From Acidimicrobiia bacterium (GTDB lineage: Bacteria; Actinomycetota; Acidimicrobiia; IMCC26256; JAOSJM01), in assembly GCA_027494165.1 (NCBI GenBank), contig JAOSJM010000007.1, positions 186,001-250,000 on the forward strand: a stretch of DNA of 64,000 nt, given 5' to 3'. The notes beneath the pieces are model-generated. The model was given only the letters and a program-made list of their open reading frames with translations. It did no database searches and had not been told where the DNA came from. Shown one piece after another: positions 1-9,349 of the stretch. How positions within the stretch are numbered: the first letter of the stretch is position 1; each line of letters starts with the position of its first letter. Made by a program: the position numbers and the translations under genes.

Positions 1-385
1 CCTCGTCGCCCGCGGGCTCGAAGGTCACCTCCACCGGCATCCCGACGTGGACGTCGTCGACGGCGCAGCCGACCAGGTTGGTCGTGAAGCGCAGCCCCGG
101 CTGCTCCACGAGCTCCACGATGGCGATGACGTAGGGCACCGGCACCGACGGGTTGAACGGGTGCCGGTTGACCGTGAAGGTGAACACCGTCCCGTCGCCG
201 CTCACCGGCCTCGGCGCGAGCGCCCCTCCACAGGCCGGGCAGGCCTCCACCGGTGGGTGCACCCAGCGCGCGCACCCGGTGCACCACTGGATGAGGAGCT
301 GCCCGGAGGCGCCGCCGGTCCAGAACGCCCGGTTGGCGCCGGTGATGGGGGTGGGATGCGGGGGCCGGGGCGTCGTCCACGCCAT
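1..385 (-). CDS. DUF35 zinc-ribbon/OB-fold protein (partial, C-terminus off the edge)
   Basis: Only the first ~128 residues are inside the window; the gene runs off base 1. Cys35, Cys38, Cys49 and Cys52 (CTGC, ten residues, CPAC) form the rubredoxin-like zinc ribbon, and the beta-rich part after it (motif TFTVNRHPF) begins the OB-fold. Such DUF35/ChsH2-like proteins are acyl-CoA-binding partners of thiolase-fold lipid-transfer (Ltp2) aldolases or hydratases. It lies divergently only 35 bp from a thiolase-fold gene, which supports that partnership. The ATG at 383-385 is the only start that includes the conserved leader. The exact acyl substrate (steroid side chain, fatty acid or polyketide) cannot be read from the sequence. 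Confidence 0.85.
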   Translation of the reverse strand, partial: MAWTTPRPPHPTPITGANRAFWTGGASGQLLIQWCTGCARWVHPPVEACPACGGALAPRPVSGDGTVFTFTVNRHPFNPSVPVPYVIAIVELVEQPGLRFTTNLVGCAVDDVHVGMPVEVTFEPAGDE

Positions 386-420
386 GGAGGCTAACCCGAG
401 GGCGGCTAGCTTGTCGGAGC

Positions 421-1581
421 ATGACGATCCTCGAGCGTGACGCGATCATCGCCGGCGTCGGGATGTCGACGATCGGGCGCCGGACCGGCATCGCCGGCAT
501 CGACCTGACCGAGGCGGCGGCCCGGGCCGCGATCGCCGACGCCGGGCTCACGGTCGCCGACGTCGACGGCGTCGCCACCATGGGCGACACGCCCCTCGGG
601 GAGGCCTGCGCCCGTCTCGGGATCGAGCCGGGCTGGAAGGGCGGCGGGTTCGACACCGGCGGGTTGCTCTCCCCGCTGATGTCGGCCTTCTGGGCGGTGG
701 GCTCGGGGAAGGCGCGCCATGTCCTCGTGTACCGCACCGTGCAGATGATGGGCGGCAGCATCCTCCCGAGCGAGGACGCCGGTGCGCCGGCGTCGGAGGA
801 GAGGGCCGAGGCGCTCGCCGCCCTGGACTGGGTCGGGCCGCTGCTGACGATGCACGCCTACTCCGCGGCCAACTGGGTCGCCATGCACTGTCGCCGGCAC
901 ATGGAGCTGTACGGCACGACCAAGGAGCAACTCGGCTGGCTCGCCGTCACCAGCCGCCGCCACGCGAGCCTGAACCCCGCCGCCGCGTACCGCGAGCCCA
1001 TGACGCTCGACGACTACCTGGCCGCCCGGCCGATCTCGGACCCGTTCGGCCTCTACGACTGCGACGTGCCGGTGGACGGGTCGATCGCCCTGGTCGTCTC
1101 CCACGCCGACCGGGCGCCCGACTGCCCCAACCCGGCGGTGCGGGTCCACGCCATCGGCGGCGCGACCGGTGAGGGCGCCTGGGACCAGCGGCCCGACTAC
1201 CCGAAGATGGCCTCGGCGGACGCCGCCGCCCAGATGTGGTCCCGCAGCGAGCTGACCCCCGGCGACGTCGACGTCGCCGAGCTCTACGACGGCTTCACGT
1301 TCCTCACCTTCGCCTGGCTCGAGGCGCTCGGCCTGTGCGGCGAGGGCGAGTCCGGGCCGTTCGTCGAGGGTGGGCAGCGCATCACGATCGGCGGCGAGCT
1401 GCCGCTCAACACCTACGGCGGCCAGCTGTCGGCCGGGCGGATGCACGGCTACTGGGTGGTGCACGAAGCCGTGCTCCAGCTCCGGGGCGCCGCCGGCGAG
1501 CGCCAGGTGCCCGGCGCGGAGGTGGCGGCCGTGTCCGCCGGCGGCGGACCCATCGCCGGCTGCATGCTGCTCACCCGCTGA
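421..1581 (+). CDS. Thiolase-fold lipid-transfer protein (Ltp2-like acyl-CoA aldolase/acetyltransferase)
   Basis: 386 residues, the usual length for actinobacterial thiolase-like lipid-transfer proteins. The C-terminal half has the family signatures AELYDGFTF (around residue 288) and NTYGGQLSAGRMHGY (around 331-344), then VSAGGG near the end. The tyrosines in those motifs match the catalytic Tyr pair of Ltp2 aldolases, and no classical CxS nucleophile motif is seen at the thiolase position near residue 90. It probably cleaves or forms a C-C bond on an acyl-CoA together with the divergent DUF35 protein; this is inference from the family. Its 3' end overlaps the convergent MFS gene by 11 bp. 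It may serve steroid or other lipid side-chain degradation. Confidence 0.85.
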   Translation: MTILERDAIIAGVGMSTIGRRTGIAGIDLTEAAARAAIADAGLTVADVDGVATMGDTPLGEACARLGIEPGWKGGGFDTGGLLSPLMSAFWAVGSGKARHVLVYRTVQMMGGSILPSEDAGAPASEERAEALAALDWVGPLLTMHAYSAANWVAMHCRRHMELYGTTKEQLGWLAVTSRRHASLNPAAAYREPMTLDDYLAARPISDPFGLYDCDVPVDGSIALVVSHADRAPDCPNPAVRVHAIGGATGEGAWDQRPDYPKMASADAAAQMWSRSELTPGDVDVAELYDGFTFLTFAWLEALGLCGEGESGPFVEGGQRITIGGELPLNTYGGQLSAGRMHGYWVVHEAVLQLRGAAGERQVPGAEVAAVSAGGGPIAGCMLLTR

Positions 1582-2989
1582 GCTCGGAGGGGGCACCGGC
1601 CGGCTGGCCGGCCTCGGCCGGGAGGAGCCTCGCCGCCAGGAGCCCGATGATCCCGATCACGGCCAGGACGGCCATCGCGATCCCGTAGGACCGGTCCGGG
1701 GACCCGAGGCCGGCGACGAGGATGGTGCCCGCGATCGCCGTGCCCAGCGAGGAGCCCAGGTTCGACACGCTGCGCGACAGGCCCGAGATCTCCCCCTGCA
1801 GGTCCTCGGGGAAGGCGGACTGCACGACGTTGACCGACGGCGTCAGCATCACCCCGATTCCCAGGCCGATGAGCAGGAGCCCGGGAGCGAAGGCGTAGAC
1901 GCTGGGCGAGCCCGCCACCATGGCGAGGAAGACGCCCACCCCGACGATCGTGACGACGAAGCCGGCCACGATCAGCGTCCGCTGCGGGTGCCGCCTCGCC
2001 AGCCGTCCGGCGGCGAGCGACGAGACGAGGATCCCGACGGTGGCCGCGGTGAAGATCACGCCCGTCTCGATGGCGTTGTAGCCGCGGACGACCTGGAGGT
2101 AGGCGGAGACGACGAACGAGATCCCCATGAGCACCAGCCACTGGACGTTCTGGGTGACGAGGGCGAGGTTGGACGTGCGGTTCCGGAAGAGCCCGGTGGA
2201 CAGCAGGACCTCCTCGCCCCTGCGCTCCCGCGCCCGGACGTAGAGGAAGAACCACGCCAGAGCGAGAGCTCCACCCGCCATGAGGGCCGCCATGAGCGGG
2301 AGGCTGTCGTCCGTCGCCAGGATGCCCATCACCACGAGGACGAGCCCGACGGCCGACAGGACCGCCCCGAAGGTGTCGAAGGGGCGGCTCGGGTCCGGCG
2401 GGACCGGGTCGACGATCCGGCGGCCGAGGAGGACGATCGCCACGATGACCAGGGCCTGGAAGACGAAGGCCGCCCTCCAGCTGATCGCGGAGGTGATGAG
2501 ACCCCCGATCAGGGGCCCGGTCGCGGCGCCGATGCCTCCCATCCCGCTGATCACCCCGAACGCTCGGGCGCGCGACGGGATGTCGGTGAACAGGATCGTG
2601 GTGAGGATGTAGACGGGGGGGATCAGCAGGGCGGTGCCGACGCCCTCGAAGATCGAGTTGCCGAGGATCAGGATCCCGAGCCCGGGCGAGGCGGCGCTCA
2701 TCAGGGCACCGATCCCGTAGACGGCGAGGCCGAGCATGAAGCACCGCTTGCGGCCCCAGCGGTCGGTGAGCTTGCCTCCCGGGATCATCAGCGCCGCCAT
2801 CACGAGCAGGAAGACCGTGATCGCGACCTGCACGCCCTGCACGGTCGTGTCGAGGTCCTCGCTGATGTCGTTGATCATCACGTTCATGTTCGAGCCGGCG
2901 AAGCTGCAGATGAACTGGGCGAGGGCGAGCGGGATCAGCACCGTCCGCAGGGTCGCGGGCGGGCGCCCGGCGCGTGCGCTCTCAGCCAC
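1571..2989 (-). CDS. MFS transporter, DHA2 (EmrB/QacA-like) type
   Basis: 472 residues with about 14 hydrophobic segments, typical of 14-TM DHA2 proton-driven drug/metabolite exporters. The loop between TM2 and TM3 reads GGKLTDRWGRKR, the MFS signature A motif. A long charged central region (around residues 195-245) separates the halves. The start is a GTG at 2987-2989, overlapping the end of the upstream GH15 gene by 8 bp, so the two are probably co-transcribed. Substrate is unknown; DHA2 proteins often export drugs, dyes or surfactant-like molecules across the cytoplasmic membrane. The reading frame is intact. Confidence 0.88.
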   Translation of the reverse strand: MAESARAGRPPATLRTVLIPLALAQFICSFAGSNMNVMINDISEDLDTTVQGVQVAITVFLLVMAALMIPGGKLTDRWGRKRCFMLGLAVYGIGALMSAASPGLGILILGNSIFEGVGTALLIPPVYILTTILFTDIPSRARAFGVISGMGGIGAATGPLIGGLITSAISWRAAFVFQALVIVAIVLLGRRIVDPVPPDPSRPFDTFGAVLSAVGLVLVVMGILATDDSLPLMAALMAGGALALAWFFLYVRARERRGEEVLLSTGLFRNRTSNLALVTQNVQWLVLMGISFVVSAYLQVVRGYNAIETGVIFTAATVGILVSSLAAGRLARRHPQRTLIVAGFVVTIVGVGVFLAMVAGSPSVYAFAPGLLLIGLGIGVMLTPSVNVVQSAFPEDLQGEISGLSRSVSNLGSSLGTAIAGTILVAGLGSPDRSYGIAMAVLAVIGIIGLLAARLLPAEAGQPAGAPSELSG

Positions 2990-4841
2990 GAGGCGCCGGG
3001 CCGGCCGGTGACCGGATCGCCGAATCCCTCCGGTGGTCCAGGTGGCGGTCGAGGTTGACGGCGGCGGCGGCGAGGGCGAGGTGGGTGAACGCCTGCGGGA
3101 AGTTCCCGACCTGCTCTCCGGTGGGGTCGATCTCCTCCGAGTAGAGGCCGACGTGGTTGGCGTACGTGAGCATCTTCGAGAAGGTCAGCCGGGCTTCGTC
3201 GAGGCGCCCGGAGCGGGCGAGGGCGTCGACGTAGAGGAAGGTGCAGAGCGAGAAGGTGCCCTCCGAGCCGGGGAGCCCGTCCGGTGAGGCGGCGGGGTCG
3301 TAGCGGTACACGAGGCTGTCGGCGACGAGCGTCTTCTCCATCGCCGACATCGTCGACTGCCACCGCCGGTCGTTGGGCACGATGAAGCCCATCAGGGGCA
3401 TGAGGACGAGCGATGCGTCGAGCACGTCGGCGCCCTCGTACTGGACGAAGGCCCCGAGGCGCTCGTTCCAGCCCTTGGTCATGATCCGCTCGTGGATGCG
3501 GTCACGCTCCCGGACCCACCGACTCAGGTCGGCCGGGCGGCCCCGGCTCGTGGCCATGCGGATGGCACGGTCGAACGCGACCCAGGACATGACCTGGCCG
3601 TAGACGAAGGGGCGGCGGCCGCCGCGCGTCTCCCAGATGCCCTCGTCGGGGTCCGACCAGTGCTCGCAGAGCCAGTCCATCATGCTCACGATGTGGCTCC
3701 AGCCGTCGTGGCCGACCCCCCAGTCGCCGAGCACGCCGCGGTCCAGGGCCTCGATCGAGTTCATCGCCTCGCCGTAGATGTCGAGCTGCAGCTGATCCCA
3801 CGCTGCGTTGCCGACCCGCACCGGCCGCGAACCCATGTACCCGTCGAAGTGGTCCAGCGTCTCCTCGGTGAGGTCGGAGCTGCCGTCGACGCGGTACATG
3901 ATCTTGAGCGGACCGGAGCCGTCACCCACCCGCTGCTCCTCCACCCTCCGGCGCAGCCAGTCGCCGAAGGCGGCGGCCTCCTCGGTGAAGCCCAGGCCGA
4001 GCAGGGCGGCCACCGAGAACGCGCCGTCGCGCACCCACGTGTAGCGGTAGTCCCAGTTGCGGGAACCTCCGACCTGCTCCGGGAGTGCCGCGGTCGGGGC
4101 GGCGACGAGACCCCCCGAGGGAGCGTAGGTCAGGAGCTTGAGCGTCATGGCCGAGCGCTCGACCTCCTCGCGCCAGCGGCCCCGATAGGTGCTCTGCTCC
4201 AGCCAGCGCCGCCAGAACGTCGCGGTGGCGAGGTACAGCTCCAGGACGCGGCCTCCGCCGATCGCCTGGGGCTCGCCCGAGGCCCCCGACTCGAGCACCA
4301 TCCCGGCGACGTCACCGGCCCCGACCGTGAAGCGGGACCGGACGTCGTCGCCGTCACGCTCGAGCGGCGAGACGCTGCCGAGGTGCAGTCGCTGGTCGCC
4401 CCCCTCGAAGACCGCGGTCGTGCCGTCGACGTGCACCTGGTGCGGCCGGCGCCCGTAGTCGAGACGCGGCTCCACCCTCGCCTCGAGCTCCACCTCACCG
4501 CGGATGCCCCGCACCGCCCGGACGATGCGGCGCCGGTCCGAGACGATCTCCGGTCGGTCGATCGGCATGAAGTCGATGACCTCGGCGATGCCCGACTCCG
4601 AGAGGAACCGCGTCACGAGGATCGCGGTGTCGGGCAGGTACATCTGCTTGGTGGTGCGGACCGGGGCGACGGGCGCAAGGGCGAAGCGGCCACCTCGACG
4701 CTCGTCGAGCAGGGAGGCGAACACGCTCGGCGAGTCGAAGCGGGGACAGCAGAACCAGTCGATCGTCCCGTCGGTGGCGACGAGGGCCGCGCTCTGGAGG
4801 TCCCCGATGAGCCCGTGCTCGGCGATGGGCGGATAGCTCAA
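2982..4841 (-). CDS. Glycoside hydrolase family 15 protein (glucoamylase/trehalase-like)
   Basis: 619 residues, as expected for the actinobacterial GH15 family that includes the mycobacterial acid trehalase. An N-terminal beta-sandwich (about 1-230, beginning IAEHGLIGDLQSAALV, then GTIDWFCCPRFDSPSVF) is followed by an (alpha/alpha)6 barrel. Family motifs are clear: WDYRYTWVRDGAF for substrate binding, DPDEGIWETRGG with the general-acid Glu, and GSEGTFSLCTF with the general-base Glu. No signal peptide is seen, so it likely acts in the cytoplasm on trehalose or short alpha-glucans. It is followed by an overlapping MFS gene. Trehalase versus glucoamylase activity cannot be separated from sequence alone. 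Confidence 0.92.
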   Translation of the reverse strand: MSYPPIAEHGLIGDLQSAALVATDGTIDWFCCPRFDSPSVFASLLDERRGGRFALAPVAPVRTTKQMYLPDTAILVTRFLSESGIAEVIDFMPIDRPEIVSDRRRIVRAVRGIRGEVELEARVEPRLDYGRRPHQVHVDGTTAVFEGGDQRLHLGSVSPLERDGDDVRSRFTVGAGDVAGMVLESGASGEPQAIGGGRVLELYLATATFWRRWLEQSTYRGRWREEVERSAMTLKLLTYAPSGGLVAAPTAALPEQVGGSRNWDYRYTWVRDGAFSVAALLGLGFTEEAAAFGDWLRRRVEEQRVGDGSGPLKIMYRVDGSSDLTEETLDHFDGYMGSRPVRVGNAAWDQLQLDIYGEAMNSIEALDRGVLGDWGVGHDGWSHIVSMMDWLCEHWSDPDEGIWETRGGRRPFVYGQVMSWVAFDRAIRMATSRGRPADLSRWVRERDRIHERIMTKGWNERLGAFVQYEGADVLDASLVLMPLMGFIVPNDRRWQSTMSAMEKTLVADSLVYRYDPAASPDGLPGSEGTFSLCTFLYVDALARSGRLDEARLTFSKMLTYANHVGLYSEEIDPTGEQVGNFPQAFTHLALAAAAVNLDRHLDHRRDSAIRSPAGPAPRG

Positions 4842-4851
4842 CGGGGTCCCC

Positions 4852-5355
4852 TCACCAGCTGCCGTCGGGCGACCCCGACCCGACCTCCCGTGTGCGATCC
4901 CTCATCTCGTGACCGTGGGCGGTGAGCGCCCAGATGACGATGACGTCGACGGTCATCACGGTGATGGCCCAGACGGGGTACGCCGGGAGCGACAGGAAGT
5001 TCGCGACGAGGCTTGCCGCGGCGAGGGCCACGCCGACGGCGCGGGCGAGGACGTTGCCGGTCAGCACGCCGAGGCCGGCGAGGAACACGACCGCGCCGAT
5101 GCCGAGGTGGACCCAGCCCCACGTGGAGAGGTCGATGTAGAGGTTGGCCCGGTTGCCCCACACGACCCACTCGTCGTTGACCACCGCGATGAACCCCCAG
5201 AGGGCCTGGAGGGTGCCGCCGATCATCAACATGACGGCCGCGAAGACGTTCCACCCCATCCAGCCGGTCCAGGGCGACTCCGGATAGGGCTCGGGCGGCC
5301 CGGAACGCTGCGGTGCTCTGGTCGTCTGCGACCCGGTGGTGGTCGAGTCTGCCAT
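4852..5355 (-). CDS. DUF7144 family membrane protein
   Basis: 167 residues from the ATG at 5353-5355, chosen because an AGAGGAGGT Shine-Dalgarno sequence lies just upstream; an in-frame start 22 codons earlier has none. After a polar N-terminal ~30 residues come four hydrophobic segments. Family features are WTGWMGWNVFAAVMLMIGG, the loop WVVWGNRANLYIDLSTWGW, and LPAYPVWAITVM. Such actinobacterial four-TM proteins have no established function. It lies 10 bp upstream of the GH15 gene in the same direction, so it may be the first gene of a three-gene unit with GH15 and the MFS transporter. Confidence 0.85.
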   Translation of the reverse strand: MADSTTTGSQTTRAPQRSGPPEPYPESPWTGWMGWNVFAAVMLMIGGTLQALWGFIAVVNDEWVVWGNRANLYIDLSTWGWVHLGIGAVVFLAGLGVLTGNVLARAVGVALAAASLVANFLSLPAYPVWAITVMTVDVIVIWALTAHGHEMRDRTREVGSGSPDGSW

Positions 5356-5453
5356 CGCCGACCTCCTCTCACGCCGGGATGTCCCCGTCGCGGATGTCCG
5401 TGACGCGGACGCTAGGGACACCGCCTCAGCGGGTCATCACCCAGAGCGGATGG

Positions 5454-7720
5454 TCAGATCGGCGTCACCGGCTGCGCGTCCCGCAGGAGCCCGTACCGGC
5501 GCGCCGTCTCGACCGCCTCGCTCCTCGAGGACACGCCGAGCTTCCGGTAGATCGACACCGAGTGGGTCTTCGCGGTGTTGCGGCTGATGAAGAGTCGCTG
5601 CGCGATCTCCTGCAGCGACAGGTGCGTGGGCAGGTAGACGAGCACCCGCAGCTCGGCCCCGGTGAGCGGCTGGACCCCGACACCTCGAAGGCCCGGGGCG
5701 TCGCCGAGCTGCTGGAGCTCGTCGAGCTGGACGACGACGTAGGTGGCCGAGGGATCCCGGCGCCGCACCCGCTGGGCCTCGTCCAACCGGGCTCGCGACT
5801 CGCCGATCCGGCCGAGCGCCAGAGCGGTCTGCGCGAGCAGGAGATGGCCCAGCAGCGCGATGGCCGGGGAGAGGTCACCGAGCCCGGTGAGCAACCGGCT
5901 CGCCGTGGCGGCCGCGCGATCGGCCTCGTCGGCCCGCCCCCGGCGCGCGGCCGTCAGCGCGCCCAGGGCGAACACCGGGACGAGCATGGGCAGACCGTCG
6001 AGGTCGTTGCGTCGGGCGAGGTCCACCGCCCGCGACGCGAGCCGGTCGGCCTCGAGGAGATCGTCGTCGTGGAGGGCGATCAGCCCGAGGTGCGCGAGGG
6101 CGACGGCCTCGAACCCGGGCAGGTGCGAGACACGCTCGTAGGCGGCCCGCAGGGGCTCCCGAGCCCGGTCGACGTCGCCCAGCAGGAAGCAGGCGACACC
6201 CCGGAGGAGGGTGGCCACGGCCCACCAGGGGTTGGCCGTGGGTCCGCCCGCGCGAGCAGCCTCGGCGTCGCGCACGACGGACCGCAGCCCGCCGAGGCCG
6301 GCCATGGCCCGTACGACACCGATCGCCGCCGAGAGCGAAGGCGTCCCGTCGGCCAGCGGTCCCCGGTCGCCCATGCGATCGGCGGCGGCGACCCCCGGCT
6401 GACGACTCGCACGTCCCCTCGGGCGAGGCCCACCCACCCCCAGGCGACCGCCACCCCCGGGTACCCCTCGACGCCTTCGGGCCCGAGCAGGTCGAGCCAC
6501 GCCTCGAGCCTCGCCGAACGGCCCGTGGCCACGAGACGGGGGACCTGACCCAGGATCAGGTCGGCGGCCCGGGCCGGATCGCCGGCCCGGACGGCGTGGC
6601 GGATCGCGCCGTCGGCGTCCCCTCCCCCTCCAGGAGGAGGCTCGCGCGGCCCTCCAACCGGCGGGCCAGCTGCGGGTCCCTGCGCCACAGCCGGTGGGCG
6701 AGCACCTCGGCGAGCAGGTGGTGGTAGCGGTACCCGTCGCGCTCGTCGTCCAGCGGCACCAGGAGGGCGGCCCGCCCGACTCGGTCGATCTCGTCCAGCC
6801 GTTCCGCCGACCGGTCGGTACCCAGGAGGTCGTCGAGCAGCCGGGGGTTCATCCGCTCGAGGACGGAGGACTCCTCGAGGAAGGTCGTGAGCTCGCCGGG
6901 GAGGCCCGAGAGCACCTCCTCGACGAGGTAGTCCGCGATCAGGCGATCGGAGCCGGAGAGGTCGGCGTCGCCGCGGCGCCCGCCTCGTCGCGAGAGGGCC
7001 AACGCCGCGAGGTGGAGTCCCCCCGGCCAGCCTTCGGTCCTCCGCACGAGCTCGGAGACGGTCCCGGCGTCGAGGGCGAGCCCGGACCTCCTGAGGAGCC
7101 GGTCGGCCATCGCGTCGGACATGGCGAGGTCCGCGGCGGCGAGCTCGTACACGTCGGAGGTCATCCGGTAGCGGGCCAGCCCGACGGGCGAGTCCAGACG
7201 GCTGACGAGGACGACCTGCCAGCCCTCGGGGACCCAGGCCAGCAGGTCCTCGATGCAGCGCGCGGCCAACGGGGGAGCCCAGGACGTGCAGGTCGTCGAA
7301 CACGAGCACGGACGGCCGGCGACGGGCCAGCTCGTGCCCGAGCACGGGGAGGAGCTCGTCGACGACGGACCGGCCGGGGCCGCTGAGGAGCTGGAGGAGA
7401 CGCCGGCCGAGCGGCTCGGCTTCCTGGAGCGACAGCGCGATGTGCTGCACCAGGTGCACGGCATGGTCGTCCGAGGGCTGGACGCGCACCCAGGTGAACG
7501 GGCGCCCGTCGGCTTCCTCCCAGAGCCGGATCGTCGTCGTCTTGCCGTAGCCCCCCGGCGCGGAGACGAAGACGACCTTGGTGCCCCGGGTGTCCAGGAG
7601 CCGCTCGACCAGGTCGTCACGGGATGTCACCCACTCCCGGAGCGGGGGACGACGACAGGCGTCCGGCGGGATCCCGAGCTCTCCAGGATCGAGTCGGTCG
7701 CGACGCCCCCCTGCGGTCAC
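5454..7720 (-). CDS. MalT-like LuxR-family (LAL) transcriptional regulator, frameshifted
   Basis: A large ATP-binding regulator of LuxR type spread over three frame changes (near 7270, 6620 and 6410). Segments in order: N-terminal STAND-type ATPase with Walker A FVSAPGGYGKTTT and Walker-B-like VLVFDDLHVLG; winged-helix/NB region with LSGLPGELTTFLEESSVLERM and YHHLLAEVLAHRL; TPR-rich middle (ALAHLGLIALHDDD, ALGRIGESRARLDEA); and a C-terminal LuxR HTH, LSLQEIAQRLFISRNTAKTH. About 755 residues when rejoined, a little short for the family (~850-900). The GTG at 7718-7720 is the probable start. Each break lies at or near a G or C run, so the gene is probably intact in the organism. Target genes are not evident. 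Confidence 0.75.
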
Positions 7721-7769
7721 CCGACCCACTGTAGGAAGGGCTTCCGTCGGGCGCAGGGCACCCCGGGCG

Positions 7770-8369
7770 TCAACCGTCGAGGATGACCTGCTCGATGAGC
7801 GCGGCGTCGTCGTAGTAGGTGTGGACCACGACCACCCGCCCCCCACGGAGCTCCGCGACCGTGGCCCCGGCGAGGGTCACCGGACGTCCACGCGCCTCGA
7901 CGAGGACGTCGTCGGCCACGAGGAGCGGCTCGGTGACCACGGCGTCGAGCCGCCACTCGGCGAAGACGACGGGCTCGGCCCAGTACAGGTCTTCGACGTC
8001 GAACGACAGGACCGTCAGCGGGCTGGCCTGGTCCCGCACCGCCGCCTCGGCCTCGGCCCGGGTGGCGAAGGCCAACGCCGGGGACCACCCCCTGGCGTCC
8101 TCGGTCAGCGCCTCGCCGAGTGGATCGGGACCACCGACGACGGCCACCCGGATCACCGAGATCAGCTCGTCGAGATGCCGGTCCTCGAGCGGACGGCTCG
8201 CGCCCCTCACGGACGCAACCGGCGGCCGCCACCGGAGCGTGGTGAGCGGGTCCGGCCGGTCGCGCCGCCAGGGGGGTGGATCGTGACCGGAGCGCGTCGC
8301 CCGGTCCTCTCTCCTGACGGCGTCGGCGGCCAACTCGGCGAGTCGCCGACCGAGGTTCAACATCAGCAC
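7770..8369 (-). CDS. SnoaL/NTF2-like fold protein
   Basis: 199 residues. The C-terminal ~120 residues look like a SnoaL-like (nuclear transport factor 2 superfamily) domain, ending in the typical GATVAELRGGRVVVVHTYYD strand pattern. The N-terminal ~70 residues are rich in Arg, Pro and Asp and may be disordered or include an over-extended start. These domains bind small hydrophobic ligands or act as cyclases/isomerases, and the function here is unknown. It is divergent from the DUF6325 gene across a 173-bp intergenic region and precedes the LuxR regulator by 49 bp in the same direction. Confidence 0.65.
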   Translation of the reverse strand: MLMLNLGRRLAELAADAVRREDRATRSGHDPPPWRRDRPDPLTTLRWRPPVASVRGASRPLEDRHLDELISVIRVAVVGGPDPLGEALTEDARGWSPALAFATRAEAEAAVRDQASPLTVLSFDVEDLYWAEPVVFAEWRLDAVVTEPLLVADDVLVEARGRPVTLAGATVAELRGGRVVVVHTYYDDAALIEQVILDG

Positions 8370-8542
8370 GGGGTCTCACCTTCGTGGTCGGATGAGGCGC
8401 TCCGGCTCACGCTGACGCTAGGCCGGGCCGGCCCGACGCTCATCACCCGGATCGGGTGACGCCATGGACGGCCGGTCGGCGGACGATGGTCGAGGCGCGG
8501 CATCCGGCCCACGCCCGACGATCGCGACCTCGGAGGTCCGCC

Positions 8543-8983
8543 ATGGCCGACCCTCGTGTGCACGGGCCCATCGACTTCGTGTTCCTGGAGTTCCCTGGCG
8601 ACGCGAGTGGAGCCGCGACGGCCCGCGCGCTCATGGAGCTCGTCGACCGGGGGACGGTGCGCCTCTACGACGTGATGGTGATCCGCAAGGACGAGGACGG
8701 CCGGTGCACCGAGATCGACCTGCCGGGTGCCTCGGACCGCGGCCTGGGCGACTGGTCCCGTTTCTCCGGTGCCCGGTCGGGCCTGCTCGGGGTCGAGGAC
8801 CTGGACCTCGCGGCCGGCGTGCTCGACGCCGGGAAGACCGGCGCGGTGATCCTCTTCGAGAACACCTGGGCCGTACCCTTCGTCGGCGCCGCCCGCTCCG
8901 AGGGAGGGGAGCTGGTCGCCAGCGCCCGGCTGACGGCGCAGCAGGTCATGGACGCGCTCGACGCCGTCGAGATGGCGAGCTGA
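8543..8983 (+). CDS. DUF6325 family protein
   Basis: 146 residues from the ATG at 8543, which has a CGGAGGT ribosome-binding sequence 6 bases upstream; an upstream in-frame ATG at 8456 has none. It begins HGPIDFVFLEFPGD, then MELVDRGTVRLYDVMVIRKD, the typical start of the DUF6325/DUF1269-like small stress-protein group, and ends with an Ala-rich helix (SARLTAQQVMDALDAVEM). It is followed by a SHOCT-domain protein and a membrane protein in the same direction, an arrangement common in actinobacteria. Biochemical function is unknown. Confidence 0.85.
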   Translation: MADPRVHGPIDFVFLEFPGDASGAATARALMELVDRGTVRLYDVMVIRKDEDGRCTEIDLPGASDRGLGDWSRFSGARSGLLGVEDLDLAAGVLDAGKTGAVILFENTWAVPFVGAARSEGGELVASARLTAQQVMDALDAVEMAS

Positions 8984-9025
8984 ACGGGCCGTCCCGGGCG
9001 GCCCACCGAACCGGAGGGGGAGGTC

Positions 9026-9325
9026 ATGCCCGGACTGCTTCGTGGAGTGGCCCGCACCGCGGTGGTCGCCGGCACCGCCACCGCCGTGAGTGGGCGAGTG
9101 CAGCGGCGCCAGGCCGAGCGGTACGCGGACCGCGACGCCCAGATCTACGCCGACCGCGAGGCGGCCTACGAGCGTCAGGTCGCTCCCGCGCCGCCATCGC
9201 CCGCGCCGGGCCCCCCGGCGGCCGATCCCGTCGCCCGGCTCAAGGAGCTCGCCGAGCTGCGCGACCGCGGCGTCCTGACCGAGGAGGAGCTCGCGACCCA
9301 GAAGGCGAGGATCCTCGCGAGCTGA
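9026..9325 (+). CDS. SHOCT-domain small protein
   Basis: 99 residues. An N-terminal hydrophobic/basic segment (LLRGVARTAVVAGTATAVSG) may associate with the membrane, and a Pro/Ala-rich linker lies in the middle. The C-terminal 30 residues form a SHOCT (short C-terminal) domain: DPVARLKELAELRDRGVLTE, then EEELATQKARILA. The Shine-Dalgarno sequence GGAGGGGGAGG precedes the ATG. SHOCT domains are oligomerisation-type appendices of unclear role. It sits between DUF6325 and a multi-TM protein, probably in one operon. Confidence 0.85.
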   Translation: MPGLLRGVARTAVVAGTATAVSGRVQRRQAERYADRDAQIYADREAAYERQVAPAPPSPAPGPPAADPVARLKELAELRDRGVLTEEELATQKARILAS

Positions 9326-9349
9326 TCGGATCCGACGCGACCAGGACCC

